Assembly: GCF_042647165.1 (NCBI RefSeq)
Contig: NZ_JBHRUV010000002.1
Direction: 5' to 3' (one strand)
DNA: 64,000 nucleotides
Origin: Camelimonas abortus
GTDB lineage: Bacteria > Pseudomonadota > Alphaproteobacteria > Rhizobiales > Beijerinckiaceae
The notes under the pieces are model-generated. The model saw nothing but the letters and a program-made list of their open reading frames with translations, was not told where the DNA came from and ran no database searches. The translations under genes and the position numbers were made by a program. Positions 26,497 to 36,731 of this stretch are shown piece after piece (within the stretch, counting starts at the first letter, position 1; each line of letters begins with the position of its first letter).

Positions 26497-26661
26497 CGGG
26501 CCGCGGCGCGGTTGCCGGCGCCGCGTTTTCCGCCCTATGCTCGCGCCGGCCCGCGCCCTGCGGGCGGACATGACAAGCCATGCATGACTGGCGCGCAACA
26601 GACGGCCGCGCCGGCGCCCGCACGGGGCGCCGCGGCGCGAAGCCGCGCGGAAGGAAGCGTC

Positions 26662-27633
26662 GTGACGGACATGAAACGTACGACCATCGAAGCCAACGGC
26701 CTGAAGTTCTCCGCCCTCGTCGCTGGCGGGAGCGGGCCGCTGGTCATCATGTGCCACGGCTTTCCGGAGCTGGCGTGGTCGTGGCGCCGCCAGATTCCCG
26801 CGGTGGCCGCCGCGGGCTTCCGCGTGGTGGCGCCGGACATGCGCGGCTATGGCGACACCGGCGGGCCGGACGAACGGGAGGCCTATTCCATCTTCCACCT
26901 CACCGGCGACGTGGTCGCCCTGACGGAGGCGATGGGCGAGAAAGAGGCCATTCTTGTCGGCCATGACTGGGGCGCCAGCGTCGTCTGGCACGCCGCCCTG
27001 TTCCGGCCGGACATGTTCCGCGGCGTCTGCGCCATGAGCGTGCCGTTCCAGGTCCGGCGCCCGGGCAAGCGGCCGACCGAGGTTTACCGCGCCGTCAGCG
27101 CCTCAAAGGGCCTCGGCGACTTCTACTGGGTGGCGTTCACCGACGAAGGCCGCGCCGAGCGCGAGCTGGAGGCGGACGTGCGCCGCTCCATGCTGGCCAT
27201 CTTCGGCGGCATCGCCGGCAAGGACGTAAAGGCCGACCGCTGGCAGCTGTTCGCCGACGAACAGGGCCGGCTGCTGCAGCTGCACAGTCCGCGTCCGCTG
27301 CCCGCCTGGATCAGCGAGGAGGAGTTCGCGCCTTTCGTCAGCGCCTTTGAAAAGAAGGGCTTCCGCCGCCCCATCCACTGGTACCGCAACATCGACGACA
27401 ACTGGGAGCGCTGCGCCCCATGGCTCGGCGCCGGCGTCCGCATTCCGGCGCTGTTCATCACGGGCGAGAAGGATCCGGTGCGCGGTTTCGCCGGCTCCGG
27501 CGAGGAGAACCTGGAGAAATACGTGCCCGACCTGCGCGGCAAGGTGGTCATACCCGGCGCCGGCCACTGGGTGCAGCAGGAGAGGCCGCAGGAGGTGAAC
27601 GACCATCTGCTCGCCTTCCTGAAAAGCCTGTGA
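26662..27633 (+). CDS. Alpha/beta hydrolase, epoxide-hydrolase-like
   Basis: A 323-residue protein. The oxyanion-hole motif 'HGFPE' is at 32-36, the nucleophile Asp102 lies in 'GHDWGAS', a lid domain is at about 140-230 with Trp/Tyr-rich segments ('HWYRNIDDNWERC'), and the catalytic His is in 'GAGHWVQQERP'. An Asp nucleophile with this lid is typical of soluble epoxide hydrolases; haloacetate or haloalkane dehalogenases are alternatives. The GTG at 26662 has AAGGA six bases upstream and is preferred; an ATG at 26671 is possible. Confidence 0.9.
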   Translation: MTDMKRTTIEANGLKFSALVAGGSGPLVIMCHGFPELAWSWRRQIPAVAAAGFRVVAPDMRGYGDTGGPDEREAYSIFHLTGDVVALTEAMGEKEAILVGHDWGASVVWHAALFRPDMFRGVCAMSVPFQVRRPGKRPTEVYRAVSASKGLGDFYWVAFTDEGRAERELEADVRRSMLAIFGGIAGKDVKADRWQLFADEQGRLLQLHSPRPLPAWISEEEFAPFVSAFEKKGFRRPIHWYRNIDDNWERCAPWLGAGVRIPALFITGEKDPVRGFAGSGEENLEKYVPDLRGKVVIPGAGHWVQQERPQEVNDHLLAFLKSL

Positions 27634-27758
27634 CGGCCGCGACCGCGGGGCAGGTTCCGCCACGGGCGGGGCTGTAGTAAGCCGGCTCTCGCCGGCGTCC
27701 GCATGCGTGCGCTGGCGCGCGCCGGCGCGGCCGGCGGGCCAACAGTCGGGGCGGCCGG

Positions 27759-29528
27759 ATGGAACACAAGAGCCAGAGCCTGCGGCGCCTGCCGGGACTC
27801 GCCTCCCTGCGCGGCTGGCTGCGCGGCCGCATCGCGCCCGTGGCCATGCGCAGCGCCCTGGCGCGGCGTCTGCTCGGCCGCGCCGCCTGGCGCTACGTTT
27901 ATGCGGCGCCCTCCATGCCCGCCGACCTGGGCGCGTCCGCCGGCGTCCGCATCTCGCTGGTCATGGCGGCGGGGGCGGCGACGCCGGAGCAGCTGCGGCG
28001 GACCTTGCGCTCCATCAGCCGGCAATGGCGCGCGCCGGCGGAAATCGTCGTCGGCCTCGGCCCCGACGCGCCGGCTGGAAGCCGGACGCTGCTGGCCCAG
28101 GAGCAGCAGCGCGCCGGTGGGACCCTGCGCCTGACCGGCGCGGCGCAGCCCGGGCGCGTCTGCGCCCTCAACGCGGCGCTCGCCGCCGCCTCCGGCGATT
28201 TCGTGGCGCTGGTCGCCCCGGGCGACGAACTGGCGGCGGACTGCGTCCATGCCCTGGGCGCCGCCATCGCCGCGCAGGACGCCGATTTCCTCTACAGCGA
28301 CGAGGACGAGATCGCCGGCCCCGGCCGTTACCGCAATCCGTGGTTCAAGCCGGACTGGTCGCCGGACCTGCTGATGAGCCTGCCCTATGCGGCCCATGTG
28401 GCGTGCCTCCGCCGCGACCTGCTGGCGCAGACGGGCCTGCTGCGGCCGGAGCTGGAAGGCGCGGAGATCTGGGACCTGCTGCTGCGCGTCGCCGAACGGA
28501 CGCGGCGCATCGTTCACCTGCCGCAGGCGCTGTATCACCGCCAGCCCGGGCCGCGCGAGGGCGCGGGCGACGCGCGCGCCGTGGCGGCCGGCCGGCAGGC
28601 GCGGCTGGACGCGCTGGCGCGCCGCGGCGAGCCCGGCGCGCTGGAGCCGGCGCCCTCCGCGCCCGGGCATCTGCGCCTGCGCCGCCATGTCAGCGGCGAG
28701 CCGCTGGTCTCCATAATCATTCCCAGCCGGAACAACGGCCGGGTGCTGCAGGCCTGCGCCGACTCCATCCGCGCAAGATCCACCTGGCGGCGCCATGAGC
28801 TGGTGCTGCTCGACAACGGCTCGACCGAACCGGAGACGCTGGCGGTTTTTGAGCGCCTCGCCGCCCGGGGGGCGACGGTGATCCGCCATGACGCGCCGTT
28901 CAACTATTCCGGGCTCAACAACATCGGCGCGCGCCGGGCCCGCGGCGAACTGCTGCTGTTTCTCAACGACGACACCGAGGTCATCACCCCCGACTGGCTG
29001 GAGCGGCTCGCCGGTTACGCCCAGGCCCCGCATGTGGGCGCGGTGGGCGCGCTGCTGCTGTATCCGGGCCGTCCAGCCATCCAGCATGTGGGCGTGGTCA
29101 ACACGGCGCTGGGGCCCCTGCACGCTTTCCTGCACGGCGATCCCGGGCGGCCGGTCCCATTCCTGCGCCAGACGCTGGAGCGCAACTGGCTGGCGGTGAC
29201 CGGAGCCTGCCTCATGGTGGCGCGCGACCGCTTCGCGCAGGTGGGCGGCTTCAACGAGGCGCTGCCGGTGGGCTACAACGACATCGACCTGTGCATGCGC
29301 CTGTATGAGGCCGGCTATTTCAACGTGTCGCTGCCGGCGGTGCGGCTGCTGCATCACGAGTCGGCCTCGCGCGGCCATGACGCCGCCGACGCCGCCCGCA
29401 TGGCGCGCCTTGCCGGCGAGCGCGAGAAACTCTACACGCTCCATCCGCAGTTCCGCGGGCGCGATCCGTTTCTCAATCCCAATCTCAGCCAGACCAGCCC
29501 CTGGTTCGACCTGCGGCCGCGCCGCTGA
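27759..29528 (+). CDS. Two-domain family 2 glycosyltransferase
   Basis: A 589-residue protein with two GT-A segments. The first (about 65-290) is degenerate but keeps 'DADFLYSDEDEI' and 'WFKPDWSPDLLMS', typical of O-antigen/rhamnan transferases. The second (about 310-560) is complete: 'VSIIIPSRNNG', 'ELVLLDNGSTEPETL', the metal site 'LLFLNDDTEV', and 'GGFNEALPVGYNDIDLCMRL'. It probably adds sugars to a surface polysaccharide at the inner face of the membrane. No signal or TM segment is visible. It is the only glycosyltransferase in the window besides the sugar-nucleotide gene manC at 4.3 kb. It converges on an MFS gene with a 27-base gap. Confidence 0.9.
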   Translation: MEHKSQSLRRLPGLASLRGWLRGRIAPVAMRSALARRLLGRAAWRYVYAAPSMPADLGASAGVRISLVMAAGAATPEQLRRTLRSISRQWRAPAEIVVGLGPDAPAGSRTLLAQEQQRAGGTLRLTGAAQPGRVCALNAALAAASGDFVALVAPGDELAADCVHALGAAIAAQDADFLYSDEDEIAGPGRYRNPWFKPDWSPDLLMSLPYAAHVACLRRDLLAQTGLLRPELEGAEIWDLLLRVAERTRRIVHLPQALYHRQPGPREGAGDARAVAAGRQARLDALARRGEPGALEPAPSAPGHLRLRRHVSGEPLVSIIIPSRNNGRVLQACADSIRARSTWRRHELVLLDNGSTEPETLAVFERLAARGATVIRHDAPFNYSGLNNIGARRARGELLLFLNDDTEVITPDWLERLAGYAQAPHVGAVGALLLYPGRPAIQHVGVVNTALGPLHAFLHGDPGRPVPFLRQTLERNWLAVTGACLMVARDRFAQVGGFNEALPVGYNDIDLCMRLYEAGYFNVSLPAVRLLHHESASRGHDAADAARMARLAGEREKLYTLHPQFRGRDPFLNPNLSQTSPWFDLRPRR

Positions 29529-29555
29529 CGCGCGTCCGGCCGTCGCGCCCGCGAC

Positions 29556-31016
29556 TCACGGGCAGCGGCGCGGAAACAGCGCCGGCAGCAGCAGGAGGCA
29601 GACCGTCATGGCGACCGCCGGCCACGCCGTGGCGTGGGAGAAGGCGTCGGCCGGGCCGCCCGGCTCGTCGCCGTGGCGCAGCAGCGCGCTGAAATAGAGC
29701 AGGCCGGCCAGCGCGACCCCGAAGGCGCCGCCCACCTGCTGCGCCGTGGAGATGACGCCCGAGGCCGAGCCAGCTTTCTCCGGCGGCACATGCGCCAGCA
29801 CGGCGTTGAGCATCAGCGGCATGAACAGGCCCTGGCCGCCGCTGACGACGGCGAGGCCGAAGGTCAGCCGCCAGGCGGCGTCCGGCGGCGCGGTGCGGGC
29901 GATGGCGATGCAGGCCAGATAGCCGGTGATGGCGAAAACGGCCCCCGCGGCCATCACCGCCCTGGCGCCGTGGCGCGCCGCAAGGCGGTCGCACGCCATG
30001 GAGGCGCCGATGAACGCCAGCCCCGCCGGCGCGATGATCAGCGCCGCGCCGAGCGCCGGATAGCCAAGCCCCACCTGCAGGAACATGGCCTGGATGAAGG
30101 GCATGGAGACAATGGTGGAGTGGAGGAAAAACGCCACGGTGACGCCGCTGGCCACCGGCCCGCGGGAGAACAGGGCGAGATCGATGAGCGGCTCGACGCC
30201 CCGCCGCGCGCGCGCCAGCTGGTGGCGGGCGAACAGCCAGAACGCCGGAATGGCCAGCAGGGGCAGCGCCAGCAGCCACGCCGGCCAGCCCAGCGCCCGC
30301 CCTTCCACCAGCGGAAACAGCACCAGGGCGAAGGCGACCGCGCACAGCGCGACGCCGGCGAAATCCAGCTGCGGACGGCCAGGCGCGCGGCTTTCCGGAA
30401 TGACCCGCGGTCCGAGCAGGCAGGCGACGAGGCCGATGGGCAGGCACAGGATGAACACCCAGCGCCACGCGAGGCCATGGATGTTGGCGGTGATCAGCAG
30501 GCCGCCGAGCAGCTGCGCCAGCGTGCCGGAGAGGCCGAGGGTGATGCCGAAGGCGGAGAGATTGCGCGCCCGCGCCGCGTCGTCCCCGGAGGAGACGCGG
30601 ATGATCGACAGCACCTGCGGAAACAGCAGCGCCGCCGACAGGCCGGCCGCCACGCGTGCGAGGATGATCATGGTGAGCGAGCTGGCGAGGGCGCACGCCA
30701 GCGAGGCGGCGGTGAAGCCGGCCATGCCGGCGACGAAAACGCGCCGGCGGCCGAACAGGTCGCCGAGGCGCCCGCCTGTGACCAGCGCAAGGCCATAGGC
30801 GAGGCCGTAATAGGCGATGATGGAGGAAACGGTCGGAGTGGCCCCGAACTCCGCCTGGATGCTGGGGATGGCGATGGAGACGATGATGCCGCTCATCACC
30901 GACAGAAAGGCGCCGGAAAGCAGGGTGACGAGCCCGATTCCCGCGAGATGGCGTCCGCTTTCCCGCGACGTTCCCACGGCCACTGTTGCGACGCCCGATG
31001 CGCCTTCCTGCGACAT
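29556..31016 (-). CDS. MFS drug exporter (DHA2 family, 14 TM)
   Basis: A 486-residue membrane protein with about 14 hydrophobic helices. It shows the MFS loop 2-3 motif as 'GRLGDLFGRRRVFVAG' and the antiporter motif C-like helix 'ALLFPQVLSIIRVSSG ... LGLSGTLAQLLGGLL'. It fits the DHA2/QacA-EmrB group that exports drugs by proton antiport. No membrane-fusion partner gene is adjacent. The ATG at 31016 was chosen because GGGGGGAA precedes it by a short spacer; an upstream ATG at 31043 lacks this. Confidence 0.9.
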   Translation of the reverse strand: MSQEGASGVATVAVGTSRESGRHLAGIGLVTLLSGAFLSVMSGIIVSIAIPSIQAEFGATPTVSSIIAYYGLAYGLALVTGGRLGDLFGRRRVFVAGMAGFTAASLACALASSLTMIILARVAAGLSAALLFPQVLSIIRVSSGDDAARARNLSAFGITLGLSGTLAQLLGGLLITANIHGLAWRWVFILCLPIGLVACLLGPRVIPESRAPGRPQLDFAGVALCAVAFALVLFPLVEGRALGWPAWLLALPLLAIPAFWLFARHQLARARRGVEPLIDLALFSRGPVASGVTVAFFLHSTIVSMPFIQAMFLQVGLGYPALGAALIIAPAGLAFIGASMACDRLAARHGARAVMAAGAVFAITGYLACIAIARTAPPDAAWRLTFGLAVVSGGQGLFMPLMLNAVLAHVPPEKAGSASGVISTAQQVGGAFGVALAGLLYFSALLRHGDEPGGPADAFSHATAWPAVAMTVCLLLLPALFPRRCP

Positions 31017-31210
31017 GCGTTCCCCCCGGCTGTTTCGCGCCAAGCATCAGTATCATGGCCCCGCCGCGCAAGATGCGCCGGACGCATGGCGCCCCATCGT
31101 CTGGCGCACCCGCGCCCGGGCGCTGCGTTTCCTGCCGCGCCGCACCGGCGCGGAAGGCGGGAACCCACAACCGCCGCCCGGTGTTGCCCATGCGACAGGA
31201 GGCGGACGTC

Positions 31211-31405
31211 ATGACGCGCGACAGACATGACCATGAAACCAGGCCGGCGACAGGAACCCATGCGACGCGCCGGCGGGCGCGGCCAGTGGATCCGGAAGTG
31301 GCTGACGAAACCGGCCGCGCCCCGCCCAGGGGCCGGCCCGACACGCAGGAATATCTGAAGGCGCGCCCGCGCGCGGAGCCGGAACAGCGCCGGCGCCGCC
31401 CCTGA
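31211..31405 (+). CDS. Possible small basic protein
   Basis: A 64-residue open frame that starts at an ATG with AGGAGG about eight bases upstream, an excellent ribosome site. The product ('MTRDRHDHETRPATG' and on) is highly charged, rich in Arg, Pro, Glu and Asp, with no hydrophobic core; it would be disordered. No family is recognised. It lies alone between the divergent MFS gene and the autotransporter end. Confidence 0.4.
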   Translation: MTRDRHDHETRPATGTHATRRRARPVDPEVADETGRAPPRGRPDTQEYLKARPRAEPEQRRRRP

Positions 31406-31457
31406 TGGGGGCGGCCGCCCAAGGGGATGAAAGGCTCCCTGCGCCTGCATCCGGTCA

Positions 31458-31477
31458 GGGGCGCCGGGCGGCGCCCC
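31458..31477. terminator. Hairpin between small gene and autotransporter 1
   Basis: GGGGCGCC (31458-31465), loop GGGC, GGCGCCCC (31470-31477) in a convergent gap. No strong U-tract follows in either direction. Confidence 0.4.
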
Positions 31478-31507
31478 TCCGGGTTTGCAGGCAGGGCGGC
31501 CGCGGGC

Positions 31508-34500
31508 TCAGAAAAGGAGCTCCATCTGGCCCCGGAACTGCTGGTCCGCGTTGCGCGCGCCATACAGGCCGTTGTAGGCGACGCCGATCCGCGCGCCCGT
31601 CGCGATGGTCCAGTCCACGCCCGCCGCCACCGCCAGCGCGGAGCGGTCCAGCGGAACGCTCCGGACCGCCAGCGGCAGCGCCGCGGGATCGTCGCGGAAG
31701 GCGAGCAGCGTCGCCGGCCGCAGGTCGCCGCAGGCGCGGCGCCAGCCGATCATGCCGTTCAGCCGCGCGCCCCCGATCTCCGCGTCAACACGCGTCCCCA
31801 CCGTCAGCACGCCGATGGCGCTGGAGCGGCCGCGTCCGGTGAGCGCCGCGGCGCCGCCGCGCTCCGTGAAGCCGTCGGCGTTCACGCGGACGCCCGCGAG
31901 GCTGACGAAGGGCGAGAACGTGCCCGCGCCGGCCATCGGCAGCCGGTACGCCGCCTCGCCGAACGCCTGGAACGTCCGCACGCCGTACGCCGCCGCGGCC
32001 ATGCCGGAGTAGCCGGGGAGGATGACGACGCGCCGGGTCGACGCCTGCGTGACGGCATGGCTCACGCCGCCGGCCAGCGACAGCGCCCCCAGCTGCGCGC
32101 CGGCGTAGAGCGCGCCGCCGGTCGTCTGCGACAGCCCGCGGGAATGACGCGCATCAACGTCCAGGCAGCCGGTCACATGACCGCCGGCGACGCCGGCCGT
32201 CACCGGGCCAAAGGCCACGTCGGCGCCGAGGATGAAGCCGCCGCTGCGCCGCCCCGTCGCCGCCGCGCCATGGCCGCCCCTGCCGGCGCCCCAGCCGCCA
32301 AGGCCCTTGCCCCAGAACGTCGCGCCCGGGCCGGGGCGCGTCAGCGCCGTTCCGGCGGCGGCCGCCGCCTCATGCGCGCCGTGCAGCCGGTCGAGAATGA
32401 CGTCGCGGGTCATGCCGGCCTCCGTGAACGCCGCGGCCGTCCATGCGGCGTGGATTTCGCCGGACATCATGTCGAAGCCGGCGCGGGCCTGGCTGGCGGA
32501 GGCCAGCAGCACCGCCTCATGCACCGGATGGCCGTCGCCAAGACGCTCCACCGCTTCCGCCGTCGCCGCCTGAACCTCCGTCAAGGCGGCCTGCGCGAGC
32601 GGCTGCCCGTTGCGCTCGAGGCGCAGCGTCACCGCGGCGTCGTCATATTCCAGCGTCGGGTCCAGATAGGCCAGGTCGGAGCTGACGCCGTCGAAGCGGC
32701 CGCTGACGCCGCCCGCGGCCGAGAGGATGACGTAGCGCGTGTCGCGGGCCTAGTTCCCCTGGCCGGCCCGCACCACCACCGCTCCGCCTTCGATGGTCGC
32801 CACGCCGCCAGCGACGATACCGCCGCTGGCGCCGTCCGGCGTGACCTCCACCTCAAACACCGAACCGCGCATGAATCGCACGTCGCCGTTCACGCGCAGC
32901 ACGCCCGGGGAATTGCCCGGGGCGGCGACGCCGGCCACGGCAAGGGCGCCCACCACGCCCTCGCCGGCGACACGGCCGTCCGGCCGCACTTCCACCAGCG
33001 CCTGCGGCAGCGCGCCGTTGACCCGCAGCGTGGCGCCCGTCACCTCGGCGACGCCGCTGAACGCGCCGCTGTCGCCCGCGATCTCCACCTCGCCGCCGCC
33101 GGTGACCGCAAGACGGCCCGCGCCGGCGATCTCGCCCGTCCATACGGCGCGGTCCGCCTCGCGGAAGACGACGCCAGCTCCGGCGGCGACGGCAAGCCGC
33201 CCGCCCGCGCCGAACGCCGCCACCGGCCCCTCCAGCGCGCCGGCCGTAACGTTCACGGCGCCGGTGAAGGCGCTGTTGTCGCCGGCGAGCAGCGCCGTGT
33301 CAGGGCCTGTTTTCACCAGCGCGCCGGCGCCCGCCAGACGCGCCTCGATCACGCCGCCCGCCAGGGCGAGCGCGCCCGCCTCCAGAACGCCGTTGCTGAT
33401 GCGGCCGCCGCGCAGCTCCACCTCCGCGCTTTTCTGCGTCCGGCCGCCAAGGTCCAGGGCGCCTCCGTCAACCAGCAGACGGCTGCTTTCGGCGAGGGCG
33501 CCGCCGTCCGCGAGCGCCAGCACGCCGCTGCCGATCACCGTCGGGCCGCCATAGGCCTGGGGCGCGGCCAGCGTCAGCCGGCCGGCTCCCGTCTTGAGCA
33601 GGCCGCCGTCGCCGGAGATGACGCCCGCATAGGTCGTGTCCGCGCCATTGGCGCCCACGGCCAGCATGGCGCCGCCGTCGAGCCGCGCCGCGCCGGCGCC
33701 CGCGAGGCCGCCGATGACCTGGTCATCGCTGGCGACAAGCCGGCCTTCCGCATGGAGCGACAGCGTCGCCTGCTCCGGCAGCTGGCCGGGCGCCGTGGTC
33801 GCCAGCGTCACCCCCGGCCCGACGCGGGTGTCCGCCCGCCAGACGATGGCGCTGTCCAGCGTGAGCGTGGCAGGCGCGCCGGCGGAGTTGATGAAGGAGA
33901 CCTCGCCGCCCGGCGCGTCGCCTTCGCCGCCGGCGGACAGGGTGAGGTCCTGGCCGGCAAGGTCGATCGCGCCGCCGCGGGCGGCGATGATCCGGCCCGG
34001 CCGCGCGCCGGCGACGGCGAGCCTCAGCACGCCGCCGTCAAGCGTGACCGGTCCGGGGCCCGTCGCCTCGGGATGGGCGACCGCGACCACGCCCCCCGCG
34101 ACCTCCACGCCGCCGACGTGCCGCGCCGGCGCCGCCAGCTCCAGCACGCCGTCGCCGGTCTTGCGCAGCGCGCCTTCGCCGTCGATGGCGCCGTCAAACA
34201 TGGCCCGGGCGTGGTTGGCGCCCACCGTCAGCACGGCGCCGCGCGCCAGCGTTACGGTTCCGTCGCCCTCCAGGCCGCCGGCGGTCTGGTCGTGGATCAC
34301 CGTGAGCTGGCTGCGCTTGTCCAGCTCAAGCGTCGACCGCTCCGACAGCTGGCCGGGTGCGGTGGTCCCGATCCTGATGCCCGCGCCGATCACGGTCCGG
34401 CCGGCCCACGTGACCGCGCTTTCCAGCGTCAGCGTGACCGGGTGGGCGCCGCTGTTGACGAACGAGACGCCGCCGGGGCCGTAGCCGCCGGCGGCCAGCG

Positions 34501-36217
34501 TCTGGTCGGCGCCGGCCAGGTCGATCGTTCCGTTCCGGATGGTCAGGACGAGCGGGCCCAGACGCGTTCCGGCCGCCGGCGTCACGAGGAGGCCGCCGTC
34601 GATGGAGACGGGGCCCGCGCCGGCCGCATCCGCACGCGCGAGCTCGACCACGCCGCCACGGACGGCGATTCCGCCGGCGTGGTCGTTGGTCCCCGCCAGC
34701 GTCAGCGTTCCGTCGCCGGTTTTGACCAGCGGGCCGTCGCCGGAGAGCGCGCCGCTCCACGTGACCGGATGGCCATTCGAGTTTATGACGCCGCCACTCC
34801 CCGTGACCACGGCGGGATGGGCGACGCTGAGGGGACCACAGGCGCGGATGGCGCCGCCAGCAAGGGTCAGCGCGCCGTCGCCGGCGATGGCGTCGCCTCC
34901 GGCCAGTTCGAGCTGGCCGCCGTTCAGGTCGAGCCGGCCCGCGCCTTGCCCGAAGCGAACCACGCCCCCGACGCGGACGGCGCCGCCGTTGATGGTGACG
35001 GCGGCGTCGGCCAGGCGCCCGGACGCGCCGGCGCCGACGGCAAGGTCGCCGTAAACCTGCGCCACGCCGCCATTGACGTTGAGCCGCGCGGTTGTGGGGC
35101 CGCCGGCCGGGTCCGCGCCAGAGCCGACATGGAGGGTGTCCGGGCTGTCCGGCCGGCCGATGATGAGCGAGCCGCCGTTCAGGTTATAGACGCCAGTGGC
35201 CCCGGGGCCGTCGCCAATCCGGATGGCGTCAAGTCCGGAGACGTCGACGCGGGAGCGGTCGCCGTTCTGGCTGACCTCGCCGGAGCCGCCGGCGTGGCCA
35301 ATGAGGAACGCGCCCCGGTTCGGGCCGGCGGCGGGACCGGCGATGGTGACGGCTGAACTGTCGATATTGGCCACGGCGCGACCGCCGTTGCGCCCGCCCA
35401 GCAGGACATGGGCGGCGCCCGCCGCGCCGTCGATCAGCGCGCCGTTTTTCATGGTGAGGACGGCGGAGCCGCCGTCGCCGAGAATGACCGAGCCGCCCTG
35501 CGCAGGCAGACGGATGACTCCCCCGTCCATGACGACGTCCGCCTGGCCGCCGTCGTGGCCGGCGGCGAGGCGGGCCGTTCCGCCGGCCGGGTCGTCGCCA
35601 TTGCCCAGGGTGAGCGCGCCGCCCAGGATGTTGAGCGCCCCCTGGGAGCCGGCCCCACGGCCAATCCAGAGCGTGTTGGCGTGGTTCTCCGATCGCCTGA
35701 CGCCGAGAGCGCCGCCGTCGAGCGTGAGCACGCCTTGCACGTCATGGCCGCCGACGGATAGTTCGGCGCCGTCATGCTTCCTGGCGCTGCCCAGGTGGAA
35801 GGTGGCGTTCTTGCCAAGGACAAGCGTGGACTGGTCGAGGAAAAGCCGGCCCTGCTTGAGCTTGATGAGCAGCGAAGCGTTCGTTCCCGGCGCCGCGATC
35901 ACCGAGTCGGCGATGTGGATGTCGTCGAACGGACCAGTGTAGCGCAGCGCGGCCCCACCCTTGCCGCCAGTGACGATCTCGTTGAGGCGCCGGGGAAAAT
36001 CGGCGGGGTCTTCGACCCTGGTCTGGCGCCAGGGCGTCCATGCGGCGGCCGCTGGCGCGGGCGCGGCGGCGACGGCCGCAGCAAGCGTGCAGGCCGGCAG
36101 CAGCGCGACCACGGGCCGTGCGCCGCCATGCGTCCGGCGCGGACCAGCTCGCCCGGTCGCTTGTCCCGGACCGGCGGGATCGACGGACACCCCGGACAGC
36201 ATTGTCTTGTCGCTCAT
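31508..36217 (-). pseudogene. Autotransporter 1 (PATR-repeat passenger, beta-barrel), interrupted by an in-frame amber codon
   Basis: The frame runs from 36217 to 31508 as 1570 codons with one internal stop: TAG at 32752-32750 (codon 1156). Before it: a long signal region (hydrophobic 'PVVALLPACTLAAAVAAA', cleavage near 'AAAA'), then about 1090 residues of passenger with autotransporter-associated strand repeats ('GDGPLVKTGDGTLTLAG', 'GDGGLLKTGAGRLTLAA'). After it: 413 residues with the beta-barrel domain ('DMMSGEIHAAW'-type start, final residue Phe). In the neighbouring paralogue the same site reads GNYARRTRYVIL with a TAC codon; here it is GN-stop-ARDTRYVIL, so one C-to-G change explains the break. 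Without read-through the passenger has no translocator, and the barrel part has no signal peptide. Confidence 0.9.
32750..32752 (-). other. In-frame amber codon splitting autotransporter 1
   Basis: TAG on the minus strand lies between codons for GQGN and ARDTRYV. The frame is unchanged on both sides, and the paralogue has TAC (Tyr) in the identical context. Confidence 0.92.
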
Positions 36218-36358
36218 ACGTTCTCCAGTTCATGGGCTTTCTGACGCGGACGTCCGGCAGCCGTTCTGCGCACATGCTGGTAATTATCTCGAATATGTTT
36301 GGTCAATTCATAATGAAGCGCGCGTATTCACATTTGCGGCAGCGTAATGTTCTACATT

Positions 36359-36375
36359 TGGTGTCCTGGACACCA
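36359..36375. promoter_or_regulatory. 17-bp perfect palindrome upstream of autotransporter 1
   Basis: TGGTGTCCTGGACACCA has 8-bp perfect arms around a single T. It lies in the AT-rich patch about 140 bases upstream of the autotransporter 1 start. It is likely a binding site for a dimeric regulator; which one is unknown. Confidence 0.5.
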
Positions 36376-36694
36376 GTTATATTTTTCGATCTGTTCTTGA
36401 GGCGGATGGCGCAACGCCCCCGCGGCGCCCGGAAGCCGGGCGCCTGCAGCCGGGCCGCCTGCGCCTGGCGTGGGCCAGCCCGGCGCGGGGCGTGGGCCGT
36501 GGCGGTCACACGGACGGGGAGGGGGGTCTGCGGGGCTGGGCGAGGCTGGAAGGCGGGGCGAGGGCGGCGCCGCCATGGCGGGACGCGCCTGTCAGGGGCG
36601 CATGCGTCAGCGGGGATGCTTCGACGGTTGTCGCGGGAACGGCCGGAGGATGGGCTGCGGCTTTCCCGCGGCCACCGCGCGAGGATCAGAAAGA

Positions 36695-36731
36695 ACAAGG
36701 GGGGCGCCGCCTGCGCGACGCCCCCCCTTGT
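36695..36731 (-). terminator. Terminator of autotransporter 2
   Basis: Read on the minus strand, ACAAGGGGGGGCG pairs with CGCCCCCCTTGT (one bulged base), followed by TCTTTCTG. It starts about 20 bases after the autotransporter 2 stop. Confidence 0.75.

Noticed and set aside
32614..32749. Independent translation start for the autotransporter 1 beta-barrel after the amber codon
   Set aside because: No ATG lies in the first 39 codons, the GTG there has no ribosome site, and no signal peptide would be present, so a separate barrel gene is unlikely.
31427..35356. A 1309-codon open frame antisense to autotransporter 1
   Set aside because: It is the shadow of the Gly/Ala-rich strand repeats; low-complexity product without a recognisable start region or family.
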